NCBI GenBank assembly: GCA_008501585.1
Contig: QQUN01000019.1
Location: forward strand, 1 to 64,000
Direction: 5' to 3'
Source: Pseudomonadota bacterium
GTDB taxonomy: Bacteria > Pseudomonadota > Gammaproteobacteria > Burkholderiales > Rhodocyclaceae
DNA: 64,000 bases
Positions within the stretch are counted from its first letter, which is position 1. The number at the start of each line of letters is the position of its first letter. A program made the position numbers and the translations under genes. Under the pieces are notes generated by a model, which saw only the letters and a list, made by a program, of their open reading frames with translations, ran no database searches and was not told the origin of the DNA. This document shows positions 27,380 to 42,114 of the stretch, piece after piece.

Positions 27380-27885
27380 GGCGTGGTGCGGTACTCGTGG
27401 ATGCGCGGGCCGCGGCGCTCGGCGGGCGCGTCGTCACCCGCGTGCGAGTGGCCACCGCCGTAGGCGCCGGCCTCGGGCTCGAACGGCGCCTCCAGGCGGG
27501 TGAGCGTGCAGCCCAGGCCGCTGAGCATGTCGGCCAGCACATGGTCGTTGGCCAGGCGCAGCCAGCCGCCGCGCATGTCGCCGCCGACCTGCACCGGGAC
27601 ATGGCGGTTGCCCAGGTGGTAGGCGGCGCGGGCGAGGTCGAGCAGGTTCTCGCAGCGCGCCTCGATCAGCGATTCGGGCGACGAGCACACCTCGACGATG
27701 TCGCCGTCGCTGGCCAGCAGGCGGTCGCCGCCGCGCAGGATGGTGCCGCGCGGCAGGAACAGGCCGGCGTCCTCGCCGCTGTCGAGCGTGGTGCGCAGGC
27801 GGCTCTTGGTGCGCTGGTCGAAGTTCAGCGTCAGCGTCTTGGTGCTCTCGTCGGTGCCGGTGTAGCGGTGTTCGATCAGCAGCAT
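27376..27885 (-). CDS. ureE: Urease accessory nickel chaperone UreE
   Basis: A 169-residue metallochaperone. The N-terminal domain includes [15 protein letters not shown] and [14 protein letters not shown]; the metal-binding domain has [19 protein letters not shown] with the conserved nickel His. The C-terminal tail is only moderately His-bearing ([10 protein letters not shown] and RIHEYRTTP), unlike the long polyhistidine tails of enterobacterial UreE. It sits between ureC and ureF. Confidence 0.95.
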   Translation of the reverse strand: MLLIEHRYTGTDESTKTLTLNFDQRTKSRLRTTLDSGEDAGLFLPRGTILRGGDRLLASDGDIVEVCSSPESLIEARCENLLDLARAAYHLGNRHVPVQVGGDMRGGWLRLANDHVLADMLSGLGCTLTRLEAPFEPEAGAYGGGHSHAGDDAPAERRGPRIHEYRTTP

Positions 27886-27895
27886 GGGAGACCCC

Positions 27896-29598
<1,703 letters not shown>

Positions 29599-29599
<1 letters not shown>

Positions 29600-29904
29600 T
29601 ACAGGCCCCCCATGATCTGCGCGTTGAAGCCAAAGACTTTCCTGTCGCCGGCCAGCGCCACCAGTTCGACCGTGCGCAACTGCCCCGGCTCGAAGCGCAC
29701 CGCGGTGCCGGCGGCGATGTTGAGGCGGAAGCCGCGGGCCGCCGCGCGGTCGAAACTGAGCGCCGGATTGGTCTCGAAGAAGTGGTAGTGCGAGCCCACC
29801 TGCACCGGCCGATCGCCGGTGTTGGTGACTTCGAGCGTCAGCGTTGCGCGGCCGACGTTGAGCTCGATCTCGCCGGGCTGGGTGTCGATTTCGCCGGGAA
29901 TCAT
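29599..29904 (-). CDS. ureB: Urease beta subunit
   Basis: A 101-residue structural subunit beginning [16 protein letters not shown] with [20 protein letters not shown] and [21 protein letters not shown], all typical of UreB. It is a separate gene, not fused to ureA as in Helicobacter. It lies 12 bases after ureA and overlaps ureC by one base. Confidence 0.97.
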
Positions 29905-29916
29905 GGTCGCGTCCTT

Positions 29917-30219
29917 TCAGAGAATCGGGTTGTGAACGGTCACCAGCTTGGTGCCGTCGGGAAAGGTCGCCTCGACCTGGATCTCCGGAATCATCTCCGG
30001 CACACCGTCCATCACCTGCTCGCGGCCCAGCAGCGTTGTGCCGTGGCTCATCAGCTCGGCCACCGTGCGGCCGTCGCGCGCGCCCTCGAGGATGGCGGCC
30101 GACAGATAGGCGACCGCTTCCGGGTAGTTGAGCTTCAGACCACGCGCCAGGCGGCGCTCGGCGAGCAGGCCGGCGGTGAAGATGAGCAGCTTGTCCTTCT
30201 CGCGGGGCGTCAGTTCCAT
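29917..30219 (-). CDS. ureA: Urease gamma subunit
   Basis: A 100-residue subunit with [20 protein letters not shown], the [18 protein letters not shown] helix, the [20 protein letters not shown] loop and the VHNPIL C-terminus, all diagnostic of UreA. The ATG is eight bases downstream of ureD, and the usual D-A-B-C order is kept. Confidence 0.97.
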   Translation of the reverse strand: MELTPREKDKLLIFTAGLLAERRLARGLKLNYPEAVAYLSAAILEGARDGRTVAELMSHGTTLLGREQVMDGVPEMIPEIQVEATFPDGTKLVTVHNPIL

Positions 30220-30227
30220 GGGCGTCC

Positions 30228-31094
30228 TCAGGTGTTCCAGATGCGGGGGGTTTGGGCGTCGCGGCCGGTCAGCGCGGGGCGCAGCAGCTGCCACAGCTGG
30301 CTGAACCAGGCGCGGCCGGCTTCGCAGCGCGCGCCGACATAGCGGGCAATGAGCAGCTCGGGCAGGCGGGTGATGGCGCCGTCGCCGTGGGCCACGGGCA
30401 GCGCGCGGCAGGCGGCGAGCAGGGCGTCGTCGAGGCCGTCGCCGATGGCGATCAGGCTGCCGAACACCGGTCGCCCGGCCAGGCCGCAGGGGGCGTGCAG
30501 CAGCGGATCGCTGCCGTGCAGGCGGACCTGTTCGAGCCACAGCGGCTGGCCGTCGCGTTCGATGCGCAGGGTCTGGGCCAGATGGCCGGCGTCGAAGCGC
30601 TCGCCGCCGCCGTGGCGGCCGAGCGCCGTCATGTCGCTGGCGATCAAGGTGGCGCCGGGCGCGAGCGTGATGTGCGTCGTCATGCGCGCCAGGGCGCGGT
30701 CGAAGACGATGTTCTCCTGCGGCAGCCATTCGAGCACGCCGCCGGCGGCCACGTTCAGCTGCTGGGTCAGCACGCCCTCGGCGCCCGCGCTGCGATACCA
30801 CTTGCCGGCGCCGGGGGTGGTGAGCAGGGCGTGGGCGCCGGGGCCGACCTCGGCCGCGATGTGCAACTGGTCGCCACCGGCGATGCCGGCCGGTGGATGC
30901 AGCACGATGCCGTGGCAGATGGCCTCGCCTTCAGGGTACAACGCCTTCTGCAGGCGCAACGGACCGCTGTGTTCGCGCCGGGTCAGCACGGTGCGCGCGC
31001 CGCGCTGGGCAAAGGCCAGCGACAGGCGCGCCGGCCAGGTGGCGGCGGCGGGGGTGTCGGCGGGCGGGGCGAGGCGGCGAAGCGGCGCGTTCAT
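30228..31094 (-). CDS. ureD: Urease accessory protein UreD
   Basis: A 288-residue scaffold for urease activation. It has [82 protein letters not shown] and, near the C-terminus, [23 protein letters not shown]. It is first of the ure operon. The predicted sigma-54 start point falls about one base before this ATG, so translation may be leaderless; no later in-frame ATG would leave an intact family N-terminus. Confidence 0.94.
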   Translation of the reverse strand: MNAPLRRLAPPADTPAAATWPARLSLAFAQRGARTVLTRREHSGPLRLQKALYPEGEAICHGIVLHPPAGIAGGDQLHIAAEVGPGAHALLTTPGAGKWYRSAGAEGVLTQQLNVAAGGVLEWLPQENIVFDRALARMTTHITLAPGATLIASDMTALGRHGGGERFDAGHLAQTLRIERDGQPLWLEQVRLHGSDPLLHAPCGLAGRPVFGSLIAIGDGLDDALLAACRALPVAHGDGAITRLPELLIARYVGARCEAGRAWFSQLWQLLRPALTGRDAQTPRIWNT

Positions 31095-31104
31095 GCCAGA
31101 GCCA

Positions 31105-31121
31105 TTGCAACATGCGGGCCA
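31105..31121 (-). promoter_or_regulatory. Sigma-54 promoter of the urease operon
   Basis: On the minus strand the sequence reads TGGCCC-GCATG-TTGCAA, matching the -24/-12 consensus TGGCAC-N5-TTGC with one change. Counting from the -12 GC puts the start near 31095, directly before the ureD ATG. Enhancer-like NtrC sites lie about 125-155 bases upstream. Confidence 0.7.
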
Positions 31122-31220
31122 GCTTGGGCGCGCTGGCATGAAAACACGATGGGCGCTTGCGGACCGCGGGGGTGGGCGTGTTTGGCGCGGGCGGCGCTGC
31201 GGATGGGGTGGTCGGGCGAA

Positions 31221-31251
31221 TGCACAAATGGGGTGCGCACCATCGTGGTGC
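31221..31251. promoter_or_regulatory. Two tandem NtrC-like enhancer sites
   Basis: GCACC-ATCGT-GGTGC (31237-31251) is a perfect dyad fit to the NtrC core GCACC-N5-GGTGC. Overlapping it by one base, TGCACA-AATGG-GGTGCG (31221-31237) fits TGCACC-N5-GGTGCA with two changes. The distance to the ureD sigma-54 promoter is typical for NtrC activation, implying induction under nitrogen limitation. Confidence 0.65.
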
Positions 31252-31266
31252 GGTCCACATTGGTGC

Positions 31267-31971
31267 TCACACCGACAGCGCCTCGCGCACGCCGTGGGCC
31301 ACCATCTCGTCACCGCGGCCGCGCATGATGATTTCGCCACGCTCCATGAGCAGGTAGTGGTCGGCCAGCGATTCGGCGAAGTCGTAGTACTGCTCGACCA
31401 GCAGGATGGCCATCTCGCCGGTGGCGGCGAGGGTGCGGATGGCGCGCTCGATGTCCTTGATGATCGAGGGCTGGATGCCTTCGGTGGGTTCGTCGAGGAT
31501 CAGCAGCTTCGGCCCCATCGCCAGCGCGCGGCCAATGGCCAGTTGCTGCTGCTGGCCGCCGGAGAGGTCGCCGCCGCGCCGGCGCAGCATCTGCAGCAGC
31601 ACCGGGAACATCTCGAAGATGCGGTCGGGCAGCGGGGTGCGTGCCGGGCAGGTGGCCAGGCCCATGTGCAGGTTTTCTTCGACGGTGAGCCGCGGAAAGA
31701 TCTCGCGCCCCTGCGGCACATAGCCGATGCCGGCCTTGACGCGGGCGTAGGAGGGCGCGCGGGTCAGGTCCTGCGACCGGCCGTCGGCCGTCAGCTGAAT
31801 GCTGCCGGTGGCGCTGGGCACCAGGCCCATCAGCGTCTTGAGTAAGGTCGTCTTGCCCACGCCGTTGCGCCCGAGCAGGCAGGTGACCTTGCCCATCGGC
31901 ACCTCGAAGCCGAGGTTGCGCAGGATGTGGCTGCCGCCGTAGTACTGGTTGAGATTGTCGACGGTGAGCAT
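31267..31971 (-). CDS. urtE: Urea ABC transporter ATP-binding protein UrtE
   Basis: A 234-residue LivF-type ATPase: MLTVDNLNQYYGGSHIL, Walker A LLGRNGVGKTT, GIGYVPQGREIFPRLTVEENL, signature LSGGQQQQLAIGRAL and Walker B LLILDEPTEGIQPSI; the GIQPSII wording is characteristic of UrtE. With UrtD it energises urea import. It is last of urtABCDE. An in-frame ATG 15 bases upstream (MERSA) is an alternative start. Confidence 0.94.
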   Translation of the reverse strand: MLTVDNLNQYYGGSHILRNLGFEVPMGKVTCLLGRNGVGKTTLLKTLMGLVPSATGSIQLTADGRSQDLTRAPSYARVKAGIGYVPQGREIFPRLTVEENLHMGLATCPARTPLPDRIFEMFPVLLQMLRRRGGDLSGGQQQQLAIGRALAMGPKLLILDEPTEGIQPSIIKDIERAIRTLAATGEMAILLVEQYYDFAESLADHYLLMERGEIIMRGRGDEMVAHGVREALSV

Positions 31972-31997
31972 TGCGCTTCGCTCCATGCGGGTTATGG

Positions 31998-32029
31998 GTG
32001 ATTCGTGATGCGTGATGCGTGATGCGTGG
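31998..32029. repeat. Short tandem repeat in the urtD-urtE gap
   Basis: The 113-base gap between urtD and urtE contains GTGATTCGTGATG followed by CGTGATG units in direct tandem, then CACCCCTCACCAATGACC. No promoter or hairpin terminator is seen. It resembles low-complexity intergenic repeats rather than a coding remnant. Confidence 0.5.
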
Positions 32030-32084
32030 CGCGGTGCGGGTGTTGACCAATCACCCCTCACCAATGACCAATGCCCGGGCCGCG

Positions 32085-32905
<821 letters not shown>

Positions 32906-32909
<4 letters not shown>

Positions 32910-34066
32910 GCCTTGGCTCCTTTGGTGGCGACGCTCGGCGCAGGGGCATCGGATTCGGCGGGGGCCGGGCGGCGGCCACGCAGCTTGCGCCACAGGCCGA
33001 CCACGCCGTCGGGCAGGAACAGGGTCACGCCGATGAACAGGAAGCCGAGGAAGAACAGCCAGTAGTCGGGGAAACTGACGGTGAAGAAGCTCTTGGCCAG
33101 ATTGACGATGAAGGCGCCGATGACCCCGCCGATCAGCGTACCGCGCCCGCCCACGGCCACCCACACCGCGATCTCGATGGAGTTGGCCGGGCTCATCTCG
33201 GACGGGTTGATGATGCCCACCTGCGGCACGTACAGCGCGCCGGCCAGCGCGCAGAGCACGGCCGACAGCGTCCAGATCGCCAGCTTGTACTGCGTCGGCT
33301 GGTAGCCGATGAAGCGCACCCGCGACTCGGCGTCGCGGATCGCCGCCAGCACCCGGCCGAACTTGGAGGTGACGAGGTAGCGGCCGAGCACCAGCACCGC
33401 GATCAGCAGCGCCGCCGACAGGCCGAACAGCACCAGGCGCATCTGCGGCGAGGTGATGTCGTAGCCGAGAATCCGCTTGAAGTCGGTGAAGCCGTTGTTG
33501 CCGCCAAAGCCGGTTTCGTTGCGGAAGAACAGCAGCATGGTGGCGTACACCAGGGCCTGGGTGATGATCGAGAAATACACGCCCTTGATGCGCGAGCGGA
33601 AGGCGAACCAGCCGAACACGAAGGCCAGCAGCCCCGGCACCGCGACGACCAGGAACAGCGCCCACAGGAAGGAGTCGGAGCCGATCCAGAACCACGGCAA
33701 CTCCTTCCAGTCGAGGAAGACCATGAAGTCAGGCAGGTCGACGCCGTAGCTGCCGTCGGTGCCGATCTGGCGCATCAGATACATGCCGAAGGCGTAGCCG
33801 CCGAGGGCGAAGAACACGCCGTGGCCGAGCGAGAGGATGCCGGCGTAGCCCCAGATCAGGTCCATCGCCACCGCCACCACGGCGTAGCACAGGATCTTGC
33901 CGAGCAGGGTCACGGTGTAGGCCGACACATGCAGCGCGTGCCCCTCGGGCAGCAGCAGGTGCGCGGCGGGGATGGCGATCCAGGCGATGGCGGCGAAGAT
34001 CGCCAGCGCCAGCCAGGCGGTGCGCGGCAGGCTCTGGAAGATGCGGACGGACAGGGGTGTTCTCAT
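32906..34066 (-). CDS. urtC: Urea ABC transporter permease UrtC
   Basis: A 386-residue LivM-type permease with about ten helices. Signatures are MDLIWGYAGILSLGHGVFFALGGY, FGWFAFRSRIKGVYFSIITQ, ETGFGGNNGFTDFK and AIRDAESRVRFIGYQPTQYK. A short polar tail rich in Pro/Ala closes the protein. It pairs with UrtB to form the transmembrane channel. A 161-base gap with a palindromic repeat separates it from urtB. Confidence 0.94.
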
Positions 34067-34116
34067 CGGGCGGCCCCGTGGGTTTTCATCGAGTGGATTG
34101 GGCGCGGGTGGAGCGT

Positions 34117-34198
34117 CGTAGGGTGGGCAGCTTGTCTGCCCACCGTCCATCGCTTGTACGAGCGGCTCTTGGTGGGCAGGCAAGCTGCCCACCCTGCG
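34117..34198. repeat. CGTAGGGTGGG double-hairpin repeat, copy 2
   Basis: CGTAGGGTGGGCAGCTTG (from 34117) and the inverted ...CAAGCTGCCCACCCTGCG (to 34198) mirror the element at 13653-13731, each half again being self-complementary. It sits in the urtB-urtC gap inside the operon and could attenuate or process the message. Confidence 0.75.
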
Positions 34199-34227
34199 GA
34201 CGTCGAAGCAGGCATGGTGCGCATCGC

Positions 34228-35847
34228 TCAGTCCTCCACAAACCGCCCCTTGAGGGCGAACAGACCCTGCGGGCGTTTCTGGATGAAGATGATGATGAAC
34301 ACCAGCACCAGGATCTTGGCCACCACTGCGCCGGCCCAGCCTTCGAGGATCTTGGTCATCAGGCCCAGGCCCATCGCCGCGGTGACCGCACCGGCGAGCT
34401 GGCCGACGCCACCGAGCACCACCACCATGAAGGAATCGACGATGTAACCCTGGCCCATGGCCGGGCCGACGTTGGCCACTTGCGACAGCGCGCAGCCGCC
34501 CAGACCGGCAATGCCGGCGCCGATGCCGAAGGCCAGGGTGTCGATGCGCGCGGTAGGCACGCCCACGCAGCCGGCCATGGCGCGGTTCTGGGTGACGGCG
34601 CGCACGAACATGCCCAGGCGCGTCTTCTGCATCATCAGCCACACCAGCAGCAGCACGAAGATGGCGAAGCCGATGATCACCAGCCGGTTCCACGGCAGCA
34701 CGATGTCGGCATAGGTGCTGACCCCGCCACTCATCCAGGCCGGGTTGGCCACCTCGACGTTTTGCGGGCCAAAGATCACGCGCGCGGTCTGGATCAGCAC
34801 CAGCGACAGGCCCCAGGTGGCGAGCAGGGTTTCGAGCGGGCGGCCGTAGAGCCAGCGGATGACGGTACGCTCCATCAACATGCCGACCGCCGCCGCGGTC
34901 AGGAAGGCGACCGGCACGGCGGCCAGCACATAGCTGTCGACATGCTCGGGCAGATACGTGCGGAACAGGCCCTGCACCACATAGGTGGCGTAGGCGCCGA
35001 CCATCAGCAGCTCGCCGTGGGCCATGTTGATGACGCCCATCACGCCGTAAGTGATGGCCAGGCCGAGCGCGGCCAGCAGCAGGATGGAGCCGAGCGACAG
35101 GCCGGTGAAGGCGGTGCTGGCCAGGTCGGCCATGGCCAGGCGGCGCTCGATGGCCTGCATCGAGGCCTTGGCGGCGGCGCGCACCTCGGCATCGGGCTCG
35201 ACGAACTGGCCGTTGCCGTTGGTGTCGAGCAGCGCGGCGAGCATGGCCTTGACCGAGGCGTCGGACGAGTCGCCGAGGCGCTGCGCGGCAAGGATGCGCT
35301 TGGCCGGTTCGCTGCTGGCCAGGTTCACCCGGGCCACGGCCAGCGCCAGGATGGCGCGGATCTCCTTGTCCTGCTCGACGGCCAGCGCCGGCTCGAGGAT
35401 CGGCATCAGCAGCTCGCTGGCGCTGTCGCGCAGCAGCTGGGCGGCGGCCAGCCGGGTGGCGCGGTCGGTGGCGCGGATGTTGGTGGCGGCCTTGGCGCTG
35501 TGCAGGGCGTTGCGGATGCGGTTGTTCACCATCAGCGGGTCGGCGTCGTCCGGGTAGGGCTCGATCGCCTCGCCGGTGGCCGCGTCCAGCGCACCGGTGT
35601 CGGTGAGGATCACCAGCCGGCCCGCGCCGGTCAGCGCCAGCGCTTCGCCGGCCAGGGCGTCGAGCAGGGCCACGCTCTGTGCGCTGCCCTCGGCGCCAAG
35701 CTCGGCGATGGCAGCGATGCGGGTGTCGGAGTCGTCGTCTGCCAGCCGGGCCAGCGTCTCGGCCGAGGGCGCGGCGTGGGCGCTGCCGAGGGTGCAGCAC
35801 ACGGCAAGCAAGAACACGCGAAGCAGGTGGGGGACGGAAAGGGGCAT
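34228..35847 (-). CDS. urtB: Urea ABC transporter permease UrtB
   Basis: A 539-residue protein with a signal peptide (VFLLAVCCTLGSAHA), a periplasmic helical domain (about 20-230, HEAT-like Ala/Leu-rich repeats), and a LivH-type permease domain (about 240-539) with ITYGVMGVINMAHGELLMVGAYA, RWLYGRPLETLLATWGLSL and RNRAMAGCVGVPTARIDTLAFGIG. The long N-terminal domain is usual for proteobacterial UrtB. It follows urtA after a 233-base gap containing hairpins. Confidence 0.93.
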   Translation of the reverse strand: MPLSVPHLLRVFLLAVCCTLGSAHAAPSAETLARLADDDSDTRIAAIAELGAEGSAQSVALLDALAGEALALTGAGRLVILTDTGALDAATGEAIEPYPDDADPLMVNNRIRNALHSAKAATNIRATDRATRLAAAQLLRDSASELLMPILEPALAVEQDKEIRAILALAVARVNLASSEPAKRILAAQRLGDSSDASVKAMLAALLDTNGNGQFVEPDAEVRAAAKASMQAIERRLAMADLASTAFTGLSLGSILLLAALGLAITYGVMGVINMAHGELLMVGAYATYVVQGLFRTYLPEHVDSYVLAAVPVAFLTAAAVGMLMERTVIRWLYGRPLETLLATWGLSLVLIQTARVIFGPQNVEVANPAWMSGGVSTYADIVLPWNRLVIIGFAIFVLLLVWLMMQKTRLGMFVRAVTQNRAMAGCVGVPTARIDTLAFGIGAGIAGLGGCALSQVANVGPAMGQGYIVDSFMVVVLGGVGQLAGAVTAAMGLGLMTKILEGWAGAVVAKILVLVFIIIFIQKRPQGLFALKGRFVED

Positions 35848-35870
35848 GGTGGATGACCGGTTGAGTGCCT

Positions 35871-36014
35871 GAGAAGTTGTGAATAAATCTGCTGCGCTTG
35901 GCATCTCGGGGTTGGGCGGTGCTCGCAATGCTCATGTATTGATATACATTCCGCTTGCTGCGCGCCGACCGCCCCCGACCTGCCTGCGCTCGCGACGATT
36001 TCTTCACAACTTCT
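35871..36014. repeat. AGAA-N-TGTGAA palindromic element, copy 2
   Basis: AGAAGTTGTGAATAAATC near 35872 and the inverted copy ending near 36014 (reverse complement AGAAGTTGTGAAGAAATCG) enclose an imperfectly palindromic interior whose centre ATGTAT-TGAT-ATACAT is a perfect small hairpin. Total length is about 144 bases. It shares its end motif with 2845-2934. Confidence 0.65.
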
Positions 36015-36068
36015 GACCCGAGCCCACGCCGGGCATGGGCTCGGGTCAGGCCCCCGCCGAGGCGGGGG
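36014..36068 (-). terminator. Strong hairpins after urtA
   Basis: TGACCCGAGCCCA pairs exactly with TGGGCTCGGGTCA (36014-36048), and CCCCCGCC with GGCGGGGG (36051-36068) forms a second hairpin next to the urtA stop. There is no T-run, so they may act as partial terminators or RNA stabilisers that raise urtA over urtBCDE. Confidence 0.55.
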
Positions 36069-36080
36069 CTGGGGGCGGGC

Positions 36081-37340
36081 TTAGAGGTTCTGCTTGCCTT
36101 CGTTGCCGGGGATGAACGGGCTCCACGGCTGGGCGCGGATCGGCTCCTTGGTCTTCCACACGGTGGAGAACTGGCCGTCGGCGCGCACCTCGCCAATCAG
36201 CACCGGCTTGTGCAGGTGGTGGTTGGTCTTGTCCATGGTCAGCGTGAAGCCGCTCGGTGCCTTGAAGGTCTGGCCGCCGAGCGCGGCGATGACCGCATCC
36301 ACGTCGGTGGTCTTGGCCTGCTCGACCGCTTGCTTCCACATGTAGATGCCGACATAGGTCGCTTCCATCGGGTCATTGGTGACCACGGTGTCGGCGTTGG
36401 GCACCTTGTTGGCCTTGGCCCAGTCCTGATACTTCTTGATGAAGGCCGCGTTGGTCGGGTTCTTCACGCTCATGAAGTAGTTCCAGGCGGCCAGGTGGCC
36501 GACCAGCGGCTTGGCATCGACGCCGCGCAGCTCTTCTTCACCCACCGAGAAGGCCACCACCGGCACGTCGGTGGCTTTCAGGCCGGCGTTGCCCAGTTCC
36601 TTGTAGAAGGGCACGTTGGAGTCGCCGTTGATGGTCGACACCACGGCGGTCTTCTTGCCGGCAGCGGCGAACTTCTTGATGTTGGCGATGATGGTCTGGT
36701 AGTCGGCGTGCCCGAAGGGGGTGTACTCCTCCATGATGTCTTCGTCCTTCACGCCCTTGGAGTGCAGGAAGGCGCGCAGGATCTTGTTGGTGGTGCGCGG
36801 GTACACATAGTCGGTGCCCAGCAGCACGAAGCGCTTGGCCTCGCCGCCATCCTTGCTCATCAGGTATTCCACGGCCGGGATCGCCTGCTGGTTGGGCGCG
36901 GCGCCGGTGTAGAAGACGTTCTTCTCCAGCTCTTCGCCCTCGTACTGCACGGGGTAGAAGAGCAGGCCGTTGAGTTCCTTGAACACCGGGTTGACCGACT
37001 TGCGCGACACCGAGGTCCAGCAGCCGAAGGTGACGGCCACCTTGTCCTGGCTCAGCAGCTGGCGCGCCTTTTCGGCGAACAGCGGCCAGTTCGAGGCCGG
37101 ATCGACCACCACCGGCTCGAGCTTCTTGCCGAGCACGCCGCCGGCCGCGTTGATCTCGTCGATGGCCATCAACGCGACGTTCTTGAGCGCGGTTTCGGAG
37201 ATCGCCATGGTGCCGGACAGCGAGTGCAGGATGCCCACCTTGATGGTGTCGGCGGCCTGCGCGAACGACGATACGGAGCCCATCGCCGCCAGCGAGGCGG
37301 ACAGGGTGAGGGCCTTGATGAAGGAACGGCGGGTTTTCAT
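36081..37340 (-). CDS. urtA: Urea ABC transporter substrate-binding protein UrtA
   Basis: A 419-residue periplasmic binding protein. The N-terminus MKTRRSFIKALTLSASLAA has a twin-arginine-like motif (TRRSFIK) and a cleavage-like SFAQA. The mature protein begins DTIKVGILHSLSGTMAISE and contains VVDPASNWPLFAEKARQLL, FGCWTSVSRKSVNPVF, FYPVQYEGEE and DPMEATYVGIYMW, all typical of UrtA. It is the first and probably most expressed gene of urtABCDE. Confidence 0.96.
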   Translation of the reverse strand: MKTRRSFIKALTLSASLAAMGSVSSFAQAADTIKVGILHSLSGTMAISETALKNVALMAIDEINAAGGVLGKKLEPVVVDPASNWPLFAEKARQLLSQDKVAVTFGCWTSVSRKSVNPVFKELNGLLFYPVQYEGEELEKNVFYTGAAPNQQAIPAVEYLMSKDGGEAKRFVLLGTDYVYPRTTNKILRAFLHSKGVKDEDIMEEYTPFGHADYQTIIANIKKFAAAGKKTAVVSTINGDSNVPFYKELGNAGLKATDVPVVAFSVGEEELRGVDAKPLVGHLAAWNYFMSVKNPTNAAFIKKYQDWAKANKVPNADTVVTNDPMEATYVGIYMWKQAVEQAKTTDVDAVIAALGGQTFKAPSGFTLTMDKTNHHLHKPVLIGEVRADGQFSTVWKTKEPIRAQPWSPFIPGNEGKQNL

Positions 37341-37425
37341 GAACAGCACTCCCAGTCAGGTCAAATCGGGCCGCCAGCGCGGCCGGCGGTGTTGCATTGC
37401 ACGATGACTAGCTTAGGGAGCGGGG

Positions 37426-37457
37426 GCGTACGCACCTATACGCAAGATGGCGTACGC
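37426..37457. promoter_or_regulatory. Paired palindromic operator candidate upstream of urtA
   Basis: The palindrome GCGTACGC occurs twice (37426-37433 and 37450-37457), start points 24 bases apart, with a TATACGC half-site between them. It lies about 85-115 bases upstream of the urtA start and next to the response-regulator gene, a fitting place for that LuxR-type protein to bind. This is inference. Confidence 0.45.
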
Positions 37458-37491
37458 GGGGGCGCGGTGTTGCGGCAGACAGGGCTCGGTC

Positions 37492-37519
37492 GGTGGGCAG
37501 GCGAGCTGCCCACCCTACG
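37492..37519. repeat. CGTAGGGTGGG repeat, single-arm copy 3
   Basis: GGTGGGCAGGCGAGCTGCCC running to ACCCTACG matches one half of the elements at 13653 and 34117. It lies just downstream of the response-regulator stop (minus strand) and may form its terminator hairpin. Confidence 0.65.
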
Positions 37520-37537
37520 GGGGCGACGACGCTGGCG

Positions 37538-38456
37538 TCAGTCGCCGTTGGCGCGCAGTTTGTTCATGGCCAGGGTGGCGGCCGCGGTGCGGGTTTCGAC
37601 GCCGAGTTTGGCGAAGACGTGTTCAAGGTGCTTGTGCACGGTGCGCGGCGACAGGCCGAGGATGTCGCCGACGTCGCGGTTGGTCTTGCCCTTGCTGACC
37701 CAGTACAGCACCTCGGCTTCGCGCGCGGTGAGGCCGAAGGCGGGCATCAGGGCGTCGATGCTGGCGCGGTCGGACTCTTCGCGCAGGCCGAGCAGCCATT
37801 CGCCGTCGGGCGTGTGTTCATGCAGGCTGAAGACCAGCCGGCGCTCGCCGACGGCCAGCGACAGGGGCAGCGCCGTCTGGCCTTCGGCACGGGCCGCGGC
37901 GGCGGCGGTGAGCCAGTGCAGCAGTGGCTGGGGGGCGCGCTCGCCGTCGGCGTCGAGGAAGTCCGTCAGCAGGCGACGGGCGAGCGGGGTCTGCCAGACC
38001 ACTGCGCCGCCGGGCATGCGCACTGCCACGGTGGCCTGGCCGCTGGCGTCGAGCGCGTTGCGTGCCAGCGACATCTGCCGCGCGCCGTGCATGTGGGCGG
38101 CAATGCGGGCCAGCACCTCGGGCGGGCGGATGGGCTTGGTGACATAGTCGATGCCGCCGGCGTCGAAGGCGGCGACCACGTGTTCGGTCTCGGTCAGCCC
38201 GGTCATGAAGACGATGGGGATGTGCGCAGTGCCGAAATCGGCCTTGAGCCGGCGCGCGACCTCGAAGCCGTCCATGCCCGGCATCAGCGCGTCGAGCAGG
38301 ATCACGTCGGGCTGCTGGCGGGCCGCGCGGGCCAGCGCCGAGGGGCCGTCGGTGGCCACCAGCACGGCGTAGCCGGCCTCGTCGAGCGCGTCGTGCAGCA
38401 GGGCGAGGTTGTCGGGGATGTCGTCGACGATCAGGACGACGCGGGGTGCGGCGGAT

Positions 38457-38464
<8 letters not shown>
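37538..38464 (-). CDS. Response regulator, receiver plus LuxR-type DNA-binding domain
   Basis: A 308-residue protein. The receiver (about 8-125) has acidic pocket VDD, phospho-acceptor Asp58 in ILLDALMPG, and the conserved Lys in DYVTKPI. A linker of about 110 residues (130-240) has no recognised domain. The LuxR-type HTH (about 242-300) reads LTAREAEVLYWVSKGKTNRDVGDILGLSPRTVHKHL. Its ATG overlaps the sensor-kinase stop by eight bases, so kinase and regulator are coupled. The likely targets are urtA and neighbouring genes, inferred from position. Confidence 0.9.
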
Positions 38465-41873
<3,409 letters not shown>

Positions 41874-41952
41874 ACCGGCCCGAACGGGCGGGGTGCATGC
41901 GCACAATGGCGTAGCGGTGCAGCGAAGCGGGAATGGCGGGCGGAAAAACGGA

Positions 41953-41980
41953 AAGGGCCCAGTCTTGCGACTGGGCCCTT
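41953..41980 (-). terminator. Intrinsic terminator of tRNA-Lys
   Basis: A perfect 12-base stem (AAGGGCCCAGTC / GACTGGGCCCTT, loop TTGC) is followed on the minus strand by TTTCCGTTTTTCC. It lies eight bases after the tRNA 3' end. Confidence 0.85.
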
Positions 41981-41987
41981 GGTGTCC

Positions 41988-42063
41988 TGGTAGGCCGTGC
42001 GTGGCTCGAACACGCGACCAACGGATTAAAAGTCCGCTGCTCTACCAACTGAGCTAACGACCC
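41988..42063 (-). tRNA. tRNA-Lys (anticodon TTT)
   Basis: The 76-base minus-strand sequence folds as a cloverleaf: acceptor GGGTCGT/ACGGCCT, D-loop AGCTCAGTTGGTAGAGC, anticodon loop ACTTTTAAT, T-arm GTTCGAGC, and an encoded CCA end. The TTT anticodon reads Lys codons. Confidence 0.97.
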
Positions 42064-42077
42064 GAAAGGAAGCGCGA

Positions 42078-42106
42078 ATTATAGGAGTCGATCCTGCACC
42101 TGTCAA
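42078..42106 (-). promoter_or_regulatory. Consensus sigma-70 promoter of tRNA-Lys
   Basis: On the minus strand TTGACA (42101-42106) and TATAAT (42078-42083) are both exact consensus hexamers with a 17-base spacer, 15 bases before the tRNA 5' end. This is a very strong constitutive promoter. Confidence 0.93.
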
Positions 42107-42114
42107 GCCGATGT

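Noticed and set aside
31972..32084. Internal promoter for urtE
   Set aside because: Only short tandem repeats are visible; no -10/-35 or sigma-54 pattern.
37341..37425. Sigma-54 promoter for urtA
   Set aside because: TGGCGG-N5-TTTGA on the minus strand has the wrong -12 element (no GC at the required position).
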